From: Flavobacteriaceae bacterium PS02336
GTDB taxonomy: Bacteria > Bacteroidota > Bacteroidia > Flavobacteriales > Flavobacteriaceae
NCBI GenBank assembly: GCA_029960065.1
Contig: JASCOF010000011.1
Coordinates: 1 to 64,000 of the forward strand
Direction: 5' to 3'
Length of the DNA stretch: 64,000 bases
Of this stretch, positions 1 to 9,017 are shown piece by piece. Numbering within the stretch: the stretch's first letter is position 1; each line of letters starts with the position of its first letter. Both the position numbers and the translations under genes were made by a program. The notes under the pieces were generated by a model. That model searched no databases. It had not been told where the DNA came from and saw nothing but the letters and a program-made list of their open reading frames with translations.

Positions 1-479
1 TCCCCTTGTAAAATGTCAATTCCTTTTGCGCCGTCTTTGTTTTCTTTATAAAAAACATGATTAAATTTTCCTTCGTTCCAAGTATCCCAATGACGGTAAT
101 CTAATCCATCATAAATTTGTGCATCAGATTTTGTTAAGCTTGGATAAAAATCTTTTCCTAAAACTTTATCGATTTTTACTTCCTCATTATAAACGATAAA
201 TTTTCCGTCAGGAGAAATGTTTTTATTAGCTAAGATATCTTTTGTGTCTTTAATTTCAGTTGCATTTCCTCCGTTTACAGGAATAGTATACAATTTTGAA
301 GACGATTTATTTTCTTCTACAGAAGGTGTAGAAACTTTAAAAACAACATTTTTTGCATCTTTAGAAATGCCAAGAGGTGTCACTCTTCCTAATTTCCATA
401 ACAATTCCGGTGACATAACATTCTGTCCGATAGCGTTCAAACTCATCATTATTAAGGTTGTTAATACTACTTTTTTCAT
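1..479 (-). CDS. S9 family peptidase (prolyl oligopeptidase type), N-terminal part
   Basis: Only the first 159 codons lie in the window; the gene runs off the left edge. The ATG at 479 begins MKKVVLTTLIMMSLNAIGQN, a signal peptide with likely cleavage before QN. The following residues (SPELLWKLGRVTPLGISKD, then a PVNGG and an SPDGKFIVY segment) are the blade repeats of the N-terminal beta-propeller of exported flavobacterial S9 peptidases (acylaminoacyl-peptidase/DPP-like). The catalytic alpha/beta-hydrolase domain would lie outside, so activity cannot be checked. Predicted to be periplasmic and to degrade peptides. Confidence 0.8.
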   Translation of the reverse strand, partial: MKKVVLTTLIMMSLNAIGQNVMSPELLWKLGRVTPLGISKDAKNVVFKVSTPSVEENKSSSKLYTIPVNGGNATEIKDTKDILANKNISPDGKFIVYNEEVKIDKVLGKDFYPSLTKSDAQIYDGLDYRHWDTWNEGKFNHVFYKENKDGAKGIDILQG

Positions 480-574
480 AATCAATTATTCTATTTTTTG
501 TGGCGCTAAAAATACGACATTTAAATTCCAATAAATTGTTAAAATTCCAATGTGGAAAAATTCCAAATTACAAT

Positions 575-636
575 TGTCATCCCTAGCGAAGTCGAAGGGC
601 TCAACATAAGAGGCTTCGACTCCGCTCAGCCAGACA
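575..636. repeat. Dispersed inverted repeat, family A
   Basis: Two inverted arms, AGCGAAGTCGAAG and CTTCGACTCCGCT, are separated by about 15 bases and bounded by GTCATCC and CCAGACA. The same arms recur at about 23237, 31865, 41796, 42148 and several times in 47128-47458, always between genes. The rest of the 288-base gap (480-767) holds imperfect TTGGAATTT/AAATTCCAA repeats and no gene. Confidence 0.75.
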
Positions 637-767
637 ACATAAGTTTTTTTAATTTATGAAGTTTTGGAATTTGGAATTTAGTTTTTGGAATTTGTAATTC
701 CATTTAGTTTTGTAATTTAACCCAAGATTGGAATTTGGATTTTTAAAATTTGAAATTTAATAAAGTT

Positions 768-1880
768 ATGGAACTAAGCTATTGGGAATTAAAAAACTGG
801 TTCACGAATGTTGATTACACCATCGTTGGAAGTGGAATTGTTGGTCTTCATACAGCATTACGCTTACGCGAAAGATTTCCTGCAGCCAAAATTCTCGTTC
901 TCGAAAGAGGAATGTTACCGCAAGGCGCAAGTACCAAAAATGCAGGTTTTGCCTGTTTTGGAAGTCTTTCGGAAATTCTGGAAGATCTAAAAACACATTC
1001 AGAAGATGATGTTGTCAATTTAATCGAAAAACGTTGGAAAGGTTTGCAGCTGCTTCGAAAAAGACTTGGAGATTCAGTAATAGATTTTAAGCCTTTCGGC
1101 GGATACGAATTGTTTTTGGAAGAGGACGAATTCGGATTTAATGAATGTGTTTCTAGAATTCCGTTTATTAATGAAGTCCTAAAACCACTTTTTAAAGCCG
1201 ATGTTTTTTCTAAAGAAGTAGACCGTTTTGGATTTGAAAACATTCAGGAGTATTTAATTTTTAATCCGTTTGAAGCTCAGATTGATACCGGAAATATGAT
1301 GCAAGAATTGTTGAAACAAGCAGTTTCAGCAGATATTTTAATTTTAAATCAACAAACTGTAACTTCTTACGCCGATGCTGGAAATCATGTAGAGGTAGTT
1401 TTAAGTGATTTTAGTTTTAAAACAAAAAAAATACTTTTTGCTACCAATGGTTTTGCTGGATCTCTCACAAACGGATCTGTAAAACCTGCCAGAGCACAAG
1501 TTTTAATTACAGAACCCATTCATAATTTAGATATAAAAGGAACGTTTCATTTAGATAAGGGATATTATTATTTCAGAAATATCGGCGATCGCATTTTGCT
1601 GGGCGGAGGAAGAAACTTGGATTTTGAAGGTGAAACCACAACTGAATTTGGACAGACGAAAATTATTCAAAATAAATTGGAAGATTTACTGAAAAATGTA
1701 ATTTTACCAAATCAGGATTTTCAGATTGCGCACCGATGGAGCGGGATTATGGGAATTGGAAATAGTAAAAATCCTGTTGTTTCTCAACTGTCTGAAAACG
1801 TGTTTTGTGGAGTGCGTTTGGGCGGAATGGGAGTAGCAATAGGCAGTTTAATAGGAACAGAATTAGCAGATTTAATATAA
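768..1880 (+). CDS. FAD-dependent oxidoreductase (DAO family)
   Basis: A 370-residue protein with an N-terminal dinucleotide-binding motif, VGSGIVGLHTALRLRER, followed by VLERG (the acidic end of beta-2 that binds the FAD ribose). PQGASTKNAGFACFG and a C-terminal GVRLGGMGVAIGSLIG segment complete the D-amino-acid-oxidase/glycine-oxidase type FAD fold. Substrate unknown; an amine or amino acid is the usual choice. I start it at the ATG at 768 (MELSYWELK) rather than the in-frame TTG at 750. Its stop overlaps the next ATG by one base (TAATG), so it is translationally coupled to mtgA. A flavin oxidoreductase coupled to a cell-wall enzyme has no obvious functional link. Confidence 0.85.
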   Translation: MELSYWELKNWFTNVDYTIVGSGIVGLHTALRLRERFPAAKILVLERGMLPQGASTKNAGFACFGSLSEILEDLKTHSEDDVVNLIEKRWKGLQLLRKRLGDSVIDFKPFGGYELFLEEDEFGFNECVSRIPFINEVLKPLFKADVFSKEVDRFGFENIQEYLIFNPFEAQIDTGNMMQELLKQAVSADILILNQQTVTSYADAGNHVEVVLSDFSFKTKKILFATNGFAGSLTNGSVKPARAQVLITEPIHNLDIKGTFHLDKGYYYFRNIGDRILLGGGRNLDFEGETTTEFGQTKIIQNKLEDLLKNVILPNQDFQIAHRWSGIMGIGNSKNPVVSQLSENVFCGVRLGGMGVAIGSLIGTELADLI

Positions 1881-2665
1881 TGGCAGCAACCAAAAAACCG
1901 GCACCAAAAAAAACAACCGCAGCAAAACCAAAACCTAAAACAGCTTCCAAGAAAGGAAATCGTTCTTTGGTAGAAAAAATAAAATGGTTTTTTATCAAAG
2001 CTGCCTTATGGTTTTTCGGAATATCAATTGGTTCGGTTATATTTTTTAAATACGTTCCGGTGCCGTTTACTCCTTTAATGGTTATTCGTGCCATTGAAAA
2101 CAAATTTGGAGGGAAAGAGGTGTATTTTGACCATGATTGGGAACCGATAGAAAAAATATCCATGAATCTGCAAAAAGCAGTGATTGCCAGCGAAGATGCA
2201 ACTTTCTTGACTCATAATGGTTTTGATTTTAAAGCGCTTCAAAAAGCCTACAAGAGTAATGAACGCGGCCGCAGAATTCGTGGTGGAAGCACCATTTCGC
2301 AGCAAACTGCTAAAAATGTCTTTTTATGGCAGGGAAAAAGTTATTTCCGTAAAGGTCTCGAAGCTTATTTTACCGTTTTAATTGAATTGATCTGGGGTAA
2401 AGAGCGTATTATGGAAGTTTACCTAAACAGTATTGAAATGGGTGACGGAGTTTATGGCGCTTATGCCGCAACAGAACATTGGTACCGTCGCGACGCTTCT
2501 AGTTTAACACCAATGCAGGCAGCAGGAATTGCAGCAATTCTCCCAAATCCTAGAAAGTTTAAAGCTACTGGCTCTTCAAGTTATATTAATAGAAGAAAAG
2601 AACGCATTGTCCGCGAAATGCGATACGTTGGAAAAATCAATTATAAAGGAGATGAGAAAAAGTAA
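1880..2665 (+). CDS. mtgA: Monofunctional biosynthetic peptidoglycan transglycosylase
   Basis: A 261-residue GT51 enzyme that polymerises lipid II into glycan strands at the periplasmic face of the inner membrane. A Lys/Pro/Ala-rich cytoplasmic tail (residues 1-30) precedes one membrane anchor (about 37-57). GT51 signatures follow: ASEDATFLTHNGFD with the catalytic Glu, RGGSTISQQTAKN, and KERIMEVYLNSIEMGDGVYG. The length fits MtgA rather than a bifunctional PBP, as there is no transpeptidase domain. The start is fixed by the TAATG overlap with the upstream gene; the next gene begins inside its last 14 bases. Confidence 0.93.
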   Translation: MAATKKPAPKKTTAAKPKPKTASKKGNRSLVEKIKWFFIKAALWFFGISIGSVIFFKYVPVPFTPLMVIRAIENKFGGKEVYFDHDWEPIEKISMNLQKAVIASEDATFLTHNGFDFKALQKAYKSNERGRRIRGGSTISQQTAKNVFLWQGKSYFRKGLEAYFTVLIELIWGKERIMEVYLNSIEMGDGVYGAYAATEHWYRRDASSLTPMQAAGIAAILPNPRKFKATGSSSYINRRKERIVREMRYVGKINYKGDEKK

Positions 2666-3611
2666 AAAGAATCTTTTTGCTTTTCTGATTTTAACAACAA
2701 CGTTGACTTTTGGACAAGGAAAAACTGCTGAAATAGGTTTTGTATCAGACAATGATTTATACACTTCGTCTAAAAACGATATGTATTACACTAACGGATT
2801 GGAGCTCTTTTACCGATTTTTATCGAAAAATGAAAATCCGAAAATCAATAAAAAGATCACAGAATTTCGAATTGGACAATATATCTATAATCCCAGATTT
2901 ATAAACGAAGCAGCCGTTGATATTAATGATCGCCCTTTTACAGCTTATCTTTTTGCTGAAGCTGGACGAAGTTTTTTTTACCAAAGTGAATCCATTCTAA
3001 AAACCGATTTTCAATTGGGTTTTATAGGACCAAATGCTTTGGGAGAGGACACACAGGTTGGCTTCCATAAAATTATTGGGTACAAAAAAGTATATGGCTG
3101 GGAAAACCAACTGCACAATGCTTTTGGCATTCAGGCGCATGTGATGTATTCTAAAAAAATGTTTCCGTCTCAGCACAATGATTTTATTGATTTGCATTTT
3201 CAATCAGAAGCCAATTTAGGAACTATATTTACTGGTGTTTCAACTGGTTTTATGGCGAGATTTGGGTTTAAAAAACTGATTCCGATTTACGATTCCAATA
3301 TGCATGATGCTTCGGTAAGTTCGCAGGTACAAACAGATATCAGAGAATTTTATTTTTACGCCAATCCAAGTGTCAATTATCAGTTTTATGATGCTACTAT
3401 TGAGGGCAGTATGTTTAATAATACAAGTCCGATTACTTTCGATTTAGAACCGCTTCGTTTTAATGCGGAAGCAGGCCTAAAATACCGATACAATAACTTT
3501 AATATTTCGTATTCTTTCCTTTATCGAGGAAGAGAATTAAGAGATCCAGGAATTGATACTAATGCGGGTTATTTTTATGGATCGATTAGGATGGGGTTTT
3601 TGTTGAGATAG
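2652..3611 (+). CDS. LpxR-family lipid A deacylase (DUF2219)
   Basis: A 319-residue outer-membrane beta-barrel. The N-terminus (MRKSKKNLFAFLILTTTLTF then GQG) is a signal peptide. The mature start EIGFVSDNDLYTSSKNDMYY followed by TNG matches the LpxR hallmark, where Asn and Asp of the ND pair are active-site residues in Salmonella LpxR. Many alternating aromatic strands follow and the protein ends in RMGFLLR, a typical barrel terminus. LpxR removes the 3'-acyloxyacyl chain of lipid A. The ATG at 2652 lies inside mtgA and is preceded by AAAGGAG, an unusually clear Shine-Dalgarno site for this phylum. Enzymatic activity is inferred from family only. Confidence 0.82.
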   Translation: MRKSKKNLFAFLILTTTLTFGQGKTAEIGFVSDNDLYTSSKNDMYYTNGLELFYRFLSKNENPKINKKITEFRIGQYIYNPRFINEAAVDINDRPFTAYLFAEAGRSFFYQSESILKTDFQLGFIGPNALGEDTQVGFHKIIGYKKVYGWENQLHNAFGIQAHVMYSKKMFPSQHNDFIDLHFQSEANLGTIFTGVSTGFMARFGFKKLIPIYDSNMHDASVSSQVQTDIREFYFYANPSVNYQFYDATIEGSMFNNTSPITFDLEPLRFNAEAGLKYRYNNFNISYSFLYRGRELRDPGIDTNAGYFYGSIRMGFLLR

Positions 3612-3628
3612 AGTAGCTTTGTGGCTTA

Positions 3629-4085
<457 letters not shown>

Positions 4086-4538
4086 TTAATCCCAAAGATA
4101 CCGCTCGTCATATTCAACATGATATTTGTTTAAAAATGCAGTCAGTTCTTGTTTGAATGTTTTTTTGTTGTGATGCTCTTCTTGATTCTTAATGTATTTT
4201 ACTACGATGTCTAATTGCGAAGGATTAACGGAAAAAATGCCATAACCATCCTGCCAATAAAAATTTGCATAACGTCTGTCTATTGTTTTTATCCATTTTG
4301 AGGATTGCTTTTTTACCTCTTCAACCAATTTCATTTGTGTGATTTTTTTGGATAAAAGACATAAAATATGGACATGATCTCTATAACCTCCTACCTGAAT
4401 AGGATTGCATTCTAATCCTTTGCAAATGCCGCCAAGATATGCCCATAACTTTTCTTTTATATCATCGTCAATAAAAGGGTTACGATGTTTCGTGCTGAAT
4501 ACTAAATGCACATATACTTTGTATAATGATTGTGCCAT
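4086..4538 (-). CDS. IS200-type/REP-associated Y1 tyrosine transposase
   Basis: A 150-residue Y1_Tnp protein, full length for IS200 TnpA. It shows the HUH metal-binding motif in YRDHVHILCLLSKK, and the nucleophile region VVKYIKNQEEHHNKKTF with the catalytic Tyr and the helix residues that complete the active site. It also has the family features YVHLVFSTKHR at the N-terminus and YDERYLWD at the C-terminus. These enzymes nick and join single-stranded DNA at hairpins. Its 3' side abuts a long palindrome array, and its 5' side carries a decayed copy of the same unit (4594-4641). No TnpB/IscB partner is present. The gene looks intact. Confidence 0.93.
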   Translation of the reverse strand: MAQSLYKVYVHLVFSTKHRNPFIDDDIKEKLWAYLGGICKGLECNPIQVGGYRDHVHILCLLSKKITQMKLVEEVKKQSSKWIKTIDRRYANFYWQDGYGIFSVNPSQLDIVVKYIKNQEEHHNKKTFKQELTAFLNKYHVEYDERYLWD

Positions 4539-4593
4539 ACTTTCTCTTTTTACTATTGTCTTTTCAGGGTGAATCTTTTTCTCATAATACTTT

Positions 4594-4641
4594 GCACTAT
4601 GGTGATGTCTTTTTGGTTTTCATCCGATCTTGGAGTTGTAA
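4594..4641. repeat. Degenerate copy of the transposase-associated repeat unit
   Basis: The sequence GCACTATGGTGATGTC, then TTTTTGGTTTTCATCCGATCTTGGAGTTG, aligns along its length with the unit at 3667/3769/3871, but the central palindrome has lost complementarity. It lies just upstream of the transposase start, so the gene is bracketed by related repeats. The remaining 4642-4785 has no recognisable gene. Confidence 0.6.
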
Positions 4642-4785
4642 AAGAATTATTCAATAAGATATTAAAAACAAATTTGTTAATCATACAATCCAAATCAAAC
4701 AAAATTAAAAGCTGATTAATAGAAAAGGAGTCAGTAAAAGTTATAATTGTAATAGGATAAGCCAATAGAAAACAAGTAATATTAA

Positions 4786-4817
4786 AAAAGCCACTTCTGT
4801 TTCCAGAAATGGCTTTT
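4786..4817 (-). terminator. Rho-independent terminator of the XRE gene
   Basis: Arms AAAAGCCACTTCTG and CAGAAATGGCTTTT form a 14-bp stem with one mismatch and a 4-base loop. On the minus strand the stem is followed by a T-run, just past the stop at 4837. Confidence 0.85.
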
Positions 4818-4836
4818 GTTATAAAGAATTGAAAGA

Positions 4837-5220
4837 CTATTTCTCCTTCATTAGTTTCTCCAAATATTCAATTTTATCTTTTTCAGCTTGAACCAAACGT
4901 TCGTAAAGTTCCACAACTTTATCAAGCGGATTGAAAGTACAATGATTACTTTGAAAGTTACCTTGACTATCATGAAATGTGTTAAAATAATTAATCACAT
5001 TTTCTTCTGAAAAGCTTTTTATGGCTTCTGCAGATACACCAAGTGCTTTTGCTATTTCGATAAGTTTATCTTCGTCAATCGTTTCACTGTTTTCGATATT
5101 CGAGATGCTTTGCTGGCTCATTCCTAAAGCTTGTGCCAAAGCTTCCTGCTTCATATCACGAAGTTCACGAATACGGCTTATTTTTCGCCCTATATGATTT
5201 GGTTTTGTTACTGTGCTCAT
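4837..5220 (-). CDS. XRE-family helix-turn-helix regulator
   Basis: A 127-residue DNA-binding protein with an N-terminal HTH_3 domain at about residues 10-68 (GRKISRIRELRDMKQEALA, then MSQQSISNIENSE as turn and recognition helix). A C-terminal amphipathic coiled coil (DKVVELYERLVQAEKDKIEY) probably serves dimerisation. It is monocistronic, with its own terminator. It sits beside the transposase and may be accessory; I see no toxin partner. Its targets are unknown. Confidence 0.88.
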   Translation of the reverse strand: MSTVTKPNHIGRKISRIRELRDMKQEALAQALGMSQQSISNIENSETIDEDKLIEIAKALGVSAEAIKSFSEENVINYFNTFHDSQGNFQSNHCTFNPLDKVVELYERLVQAEKDKIEYLEKLMKEK

Positions 5221-5341
5221 AATTCAAAGGTATTTAAAATTCTTTTACAAAATCTTTTATCAGTAAAAAACGAACTCGTTTCTGTAAAATACATTTTAAG
5301 ATAGAAAGAAGTAAAAATACAATTTTTCATACAAGTAAAAG

Positions 5342-5902
5342 CTAATCCAATTCCATATTATCTGATAAATCATCCCATTTTTTGTTGAGATATTCTTTAA
5401 TATCCTGCAGCATTTCAGATTTAATATTATCAGTTGTTTGTACTGAGGGACTCAAAATCGCTTTTCCTTTTTCAAAATAAGTATAGGCGTGCACACCATT
5501 GTCTCCCCAAAAGAAAGGAAAAACAATAGCCATGTTTTCGGTACTTTCAGTTACATATTTTTCAAGACTAATGATATAAGCAAACATCGGAAGCATTTCA
5601 ATATAGTTTTCGCTAAAAAACATCATACCCCAATGCCATTCTTCAGTCGTTTCATTATAATCTGAAAATGACATTGCCTGTTTATAGTCCATCCAGTCGT
5701 TGAGGACTTCTTGATTACTCTTGTCATTATAAGATCTGAGCAGCTCTTTAGTCAAAGGCATTTTAGAATACATTTTTCTGCTTTCCCACCAATTTAACCA
5801 GTTTTCGTTTAATTCTGGTTTTTCTGGAGCACTATTTAAGAAATTTTCAAGATTTGATTTTGTGATTTTGACTTTGCAGAAGAGAGAACTTAATTCAGAC
5901 AT
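5342..5902 (-). CDS. Uncharacterised acidic soluble protein
   Basis: A 186-residue protein I do not recognise. It has no signal peptide or membrane segment. It is rich in Trp, Asn and acidic residues, with NENWLNWWESRKMYSK near residue 35 and TTEEWHWGMMFFSENYIEML near 90. Its composition and size resemble SMI1/KNR4-like or immunity-type proteins, but no motif decides this. The start ATG at 5902 is the only reasonable one. It heads a run of same-strand genes, with 55 bases to the next. Confidence 0.6.
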   Translation of the reverse strand: MSELSSLFCKVKITKSNLENFLNSAPEKPELNENWLNWWESRKMYSKMPLTKELLRSYNDKSNQEVLNDWMDYKQAMSFSDYNETTEEWHWGMMFFSENYIEMLPMFAYIISLEKYVTESTENMAIVFPFFWGDNGVHAYTYFEKGKAILSPSVQTTDNIKSEMLQDIKEYLNKKWDDLSDNMELD

Positions 5903-5957
5903 GTTTTTTGATTTTATAGGTCTTTATTTTGAGATAAAGTTTTAGTGTGATTTAAAA

Positions 5958-6329
5958 TTACCATTCCATAAAAAAGATAGAATGATTGTCAGGATCTTTT
6001 AAGAACAACGCCATTCCGCCTGGATATTCCCATGGACCAGAAAATGTGCCGCTTTTCATTTTTTTTGGATCTGATTCCGAAGTTTCTGTTAGATGATTTT
6101 TAATAAAGGTCTCATATTTTTCTCCGATATTGGCTTCATTTATTTCAATATTTCCGTTATTTTGGGGTTTTTCTAAACTGCTTATTTTTAATTCAAAATA
6201 GCTGCCAATTGGCACAGAGAAACCCTTAGAATTTTTTAAATTTTCTTCTTCATCGAGATCAAAAACCTTTTTGTAAAAATCAAAAGACTTTTGAAGATTG
6301 GAGCAGTAAAGCCAAAATGAAATTCTCAT
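5958..6329 (-). CDS. VOC-family (glyoxalase/bleomycin-resistance fold) protein
   Basis: A 123-residue single VOC module. It has paired beta-alpha-beta-beta-beta units: MRISFWLYCSNLQKSFDFYK with a following KVFDLDE, and a C-terminal GMALFLKDPDNHSIFFMEW segment. The latter is the usual PDGN-like turn with a metal- or substrate-binding position near the end. Reaction unknown. It ends 22 bases upstream of the next stop region and lies in the 5.3-8.8 kb minus-strand row of small genes. Confidence 0.75.
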   Translation of the reverse strand: MRISFWLYCSNLQKSFDFYKKVFDLDEEENLKNSKGFSVPIGSYFELKISSLEKPQNNGNIEINEANIGEKYETFIKNHLTETSESDPKKMKSGTFSGPWEYPGGMALFLKDPDNHSIFFMEW

Positions 6330-6350
6330 AAAAATATTTTTAAAGGATTT

Positions 6351-7391
6351 TTAATGACGATTATCGCATTGAAGATTAATTTCTTCATTAGATTTATCGA
6401 TTATAGAAATACTCGGACAGCCAAATGAAACATATTCGAAACCAAATACAACTTCAGGTTTGTTTTTAAAAAGTTTTCCGGTCCATTGTTCAACAGCATC
6501 TTCTCCGTTTTCATAATTTAATGGAGCAGGAGAGGTGCCTTCGCTTTGGCTGAAAAGTTTTTCAATTATAATTTCTTTGGTTTTAGAATCGACAACCAAA
6601 AGGCGTCTGCCATAAATTATTTTATTGCTGTCTAAATAATCTTGTAAAAAATATTGATAGCTTTCTGTTTTAAATAAATACGTATTGCCTGTTACTGTGT
6701 TTTTTAGCAAATTACGGTCTTCATTTTTCATTGCTTTTACCGGATAGTCTTTTTTGGCGATTTTTTTCCATGAAATGACCTTTAAAGGTTCTTTCGAAAA
6801 AGGATTTTCTTTACCCACATATACTAAAGCATCTTTATAATATTCGCTGAATCCGTTTAAATATTTTTTGTCAATTTCGAAACCTATCATATAGTCATAA
6901 TTGCTGTACGGCCAATCTTCTCCAGAAGAATAGAGATTGAACATCGCTGCCGTTTTTAGATTTTTTACGGCAAAAGAAACCTGCTTATTTTTAGCATAAT
7001 CAATTATAAAAACAGAATCGGTTTCGGATATATTGGTTTTGGTTAAAAATCTTTTTCTGTAGATTTTGTCAAACGTAAAATACTCCGCTTTTTCTTTTCC
7101 TATTTTTTTTAGATTTGGAAGTGCAAGTGTATCTTTTTCATCTCCAATAGGGTAAATATCCGAAAGAGAAACAAAAGCAATATTGCTGCTGTCTTTTGGC
7201 ATAACGGTAAATAGATTAATGCTTTCTTTTCTGGGCGATTCTTCCTGATTGTTTAAAGTATCGTTTGTGACAGCACTGTTTGCAATAGAATCGGTAGAAA
7301 TAGTTTCGTTATTGCCTGTTTCGGCTTTTTTATTACAAGAAAATAAAAAAAGCAAAGCAAAGGTAAGAAGGGCGTGGTATTTTGGATTCAT
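6351..7391 (-). CDS. Uncharacterised lipoprotein
   Basis: A 346-residue protein with a type II signal peptide ending in the lipobox LFSC (Cys19), followed by a Ser/Thr/Asn/Glu-rich linker to about residue 55. Acidic residues directly after the Cys may favour surface export in this phylum, but that is inference. The body has no motif I recognise; it contains short beta-rich segments (KEIIIEKLFSQ, EVVFGFEYVSFGCPSISII) and one Cys pair near the C-terminus. It lies between the VOC gene and a small membrane protein on the same strand. Confidence 0.65.
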   Translation of the reverse strand: MNPKYHALLTFALLFLFSCNKKAETGNNETISTDSIANSAVTNDTLNNQEESPRKESINLFTVMPKDSSNIAFVSLSDIYPIGDEKDTLALPNLKKIGKEKAEYFTFDKIYRKRFLTKTNISETDSVFIIDYAKNKQVSFAVKNLKTAAMFNLYSSGEDWPYSNYDYMIGFEIDKKYLNGFSEYYKDALVYVGKENPFSKEPLKVISWKKIAKKDYPVKAMKNEDRNLLKNTVTGNTYLFKTESYQYFLQDYLDSNKIIYGRRLLVVDSKTKEIIIEKLFSQSEGTSPAPLNYENGEDAVEQWTGKLFKNKPEVVFGFEYVSFGCPSISIIDKSNEEINLQCDNRH

Positions 7392-7415
7392 AGTTTTGAT
7401 TGGGATATAAATAAT

Positions 7416-7769
7416 TTATTTTGAAATGGATATAAAAAAATAGATTGTTGCGATCACTAAAATCACTAGTCCGATTACAAGAAAAAGATCATCTTCGTTT
7501 GTTGCAACACCTTTTTTTACGAGATAAAAACGATGAATAAATAATCCTATTTCGTAACAAAGTAAAAACGCTAGAATTGATAATAAGCCGTAGATTGTAG
7601 CCAATCCGCCACCGCTTGTAAAGCCTCCTTCGTGTACAAACCAGCCAATTATTACTGCAAGCGGAAGAATCAATAATGCAGATTTAATTAATATAGGACT
7701 GCCTTTCCAGAATAATAATCCAATTACTATAATTATTGGAAGTAGCAGCCAGCGTAAGAATACTGTCAT
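7416..7769 (-). CDS. Small four-helix membrane protein
   Basis: A 117-residue protein with four hydrophobic spans at about 5-20, 28-45, 55-76 and 97-115 (LVIGLVILVIATIYFFISIS). No catalytic motif is visible and I do not recognise the family. It lies 13 bases downstream of the next membrane gene, so it is probably cotranscribed with the lipoprotein below it. Confidence 0.6.
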   Translation of the reverse strand: MTVFLRWLLLPIIIVIGLLFWKGSPILIKSALLILPLAVIIGWFVHEGGFTSGGGLATIYGLLSILAFLLCYEIGLFIHRFYLVKKGVATNEDDLFLVIGLVILVIATIYFFISISK

Positions 7770-7782
7770 ATTATGTAATTTT

Positions 7783-8373
7783 TCAGTTGTTTTTCAATTC
7801 AATAATTTCGCCAGAGTTTTTGTTGAAGGTGATAGTTTTGTTTGGGCCTCCGTAAAATAGTGTTAATGTTAAGGTGCTATCGGTTTCGTTTTTAAAAATA
7901 ATATCTTTTGTGCTTCTTATTTTTACATTCAAACTATCGTTCATCAGCTGAGCGTCTGTGAATTTCAATATTCTTTTTTCGATCGGACCTTTTTTTTCGA
8001 TTATTTCAAGCCAAGGAGCTGTCATGGCGCTGTAACCTACAATTTGCGCTCGATATTTTTCGTTTAGATTCTTTTCTATATACAATCCTAAAGAGGTTGT
8101 TGAAAGTACGAGCGCGTAGAAAGGAATCATCATAGCGATAATACTTAATGTTAGCGTTAGTACTAAACTGGCTAAAAGAAGCTTTGCCAGAAGGTTTTTC
8201 CAGAAAAGAATAATTATAATAAAGCTCATTAAAAGCCAGACCCAAAATAAAATAACATCACTATAATAACCACGCAGGCTTATTTCTTTAAAATAATAGA
8301 AAAAGCAATTTAGTGCAAACAACGCACTGATAATGAGATATATTTTTAGTATTATCTTTTTATTTTGACTCAT
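7783..8373 (-). CDS. Uncharacterised membrane protein
   Basis: A 196-residue protein. Three or four membrane spans lie in its first 110 residues (KIILKIYLIISALFALNCFF, then a long span ending FIIIILFW, and LASLVLTLTLSIIAMMIPFY). A C-terminal beta-rich soluble domain follows (TDSTLTLTLFYGGPNKTITF). I start it at MSQNKK (8373), which overlaps the upstream stop by 14 bases; an in-frame codon at 8400 would overlap more. Function unknown. Confidence 0.55.
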   Translation of the reverse strand: MSQNKKIILKIYLIISALFALNCFFYYFKEISLRGYYSDVILFWVWLLMSFIIIILFWKNLLAKLLLASLVLTLTLSIIAMMIPFYALVLSTTSLGLYIEKNLNEKYRAQIVGYSAMTAPWLEIIEKKGPIEKRILKFTDAQLMNDSLNVKIRSTKDIIFKNETDSTLTLTLFYGGPNKTITFNKNSGEIIELKNN

Positions 8374-8812
8374 ATTTTTTTGAGATATAATGTAAACCAA
8401 ATGCGGTTATAAGAGATAAAATCAAAATTGGCAAAAATGACAACGAAAGGGTGTACAGCAATTCTTCTTTAAAGAGATAAGTACTCCAAGAAGATTCACG
8501 GTCCACAAAAATGGTATAATTCCAGAAAAACCATACTGAAATTAAAAATAGTATTTGGAGTATGATTTTAAACGGATTGTTTTTGGTAAATGAAAGAAAC
8601 AAAAAGACTATGATTAGGAAAATTGTAGAAATGAAAGACATTAAAGAAGCATCGTTAAAAAAAGAACAGTCTAAACATCCGCTAGAATTTCTTTGAGAAA
8701 GACTTTCCATAGACCAATAGATTTCTATAAAAGTGACAACGAAAATTGCAATCGCTGTTATAAAGAGTTTTTTTAATATTGAAGTTATTTTGGCTTTTAT
8801 AGTATGATTCAT
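8360..8812 (-). CDS. Uncharacterised membrane protein, first gene of the row
   Basis: A 150-residue protein with four hydrophobic spans (LFITAIAIFVVTFIEIYW, MSFISTIFLIIVFLFLSF, ILQILFLISVWFFWNYTIF, LLYTLSLSFLPILILSLITA). A GCLDC pair lies in the loop after the first span. I start it at MNHTIKAKI; longer in-frame extensions begin with non-ATG codons and add an unlikely hydrophobic leader. It overlaps the next gene by 14 bases. Function unknown. Confidence 0.55.
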   Translation of the reverse strand: MNHTIKAKITSILKKLFITAIAIFVVTFIEIYWSMESLSQRNSSGCLDCSFFNDASLMSFISTIFLIIVFLFLSFTKNNPFKIILQILFLISVWFFWNYTIFVDRESSWSTYLFKEELLYTLSLSFLPILILSLITAFGLHYISKKYESK

Positions 8813-9017
8813 CTTTGTTTTTATTGTCAGAGAGCTTTCTTTTGGTAATGACTTCACAATAATTTTAAAATTCGATAGATACAAAAATATAAATTTAAAG
8901 AAATATCTTTCAAAAAACACAACTATCGAAAGAAACCTTTAATAAAAATTAAAATGCTTAACTTTTTGATAATATGAGGAATAGTTTAAATTTTTACTTT
9001 TAATTAAAATTTAAACT

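Noticed and set aside
217..534. Plus-strand ORF of 105 codons
   Set aside because: It runs antisense to the signal peptide and propeller start of the S9 peptidase, which has clear homology.
4530..4765. Short ORFs on both strands (4530-4715 plus, 4553-4765 minus)
   Set aside because: They overlap the decayed repeat unit, lack start signals and encode hydrophobic nonsense.
5342..5902. Toxin-antitoxin or polymorphic-toxin immunity gene
   Set aside because: Size and Trp-rich composition suggested immunity proteins, but no toxin, Rhs or secretion gene is near and no motif supports it.
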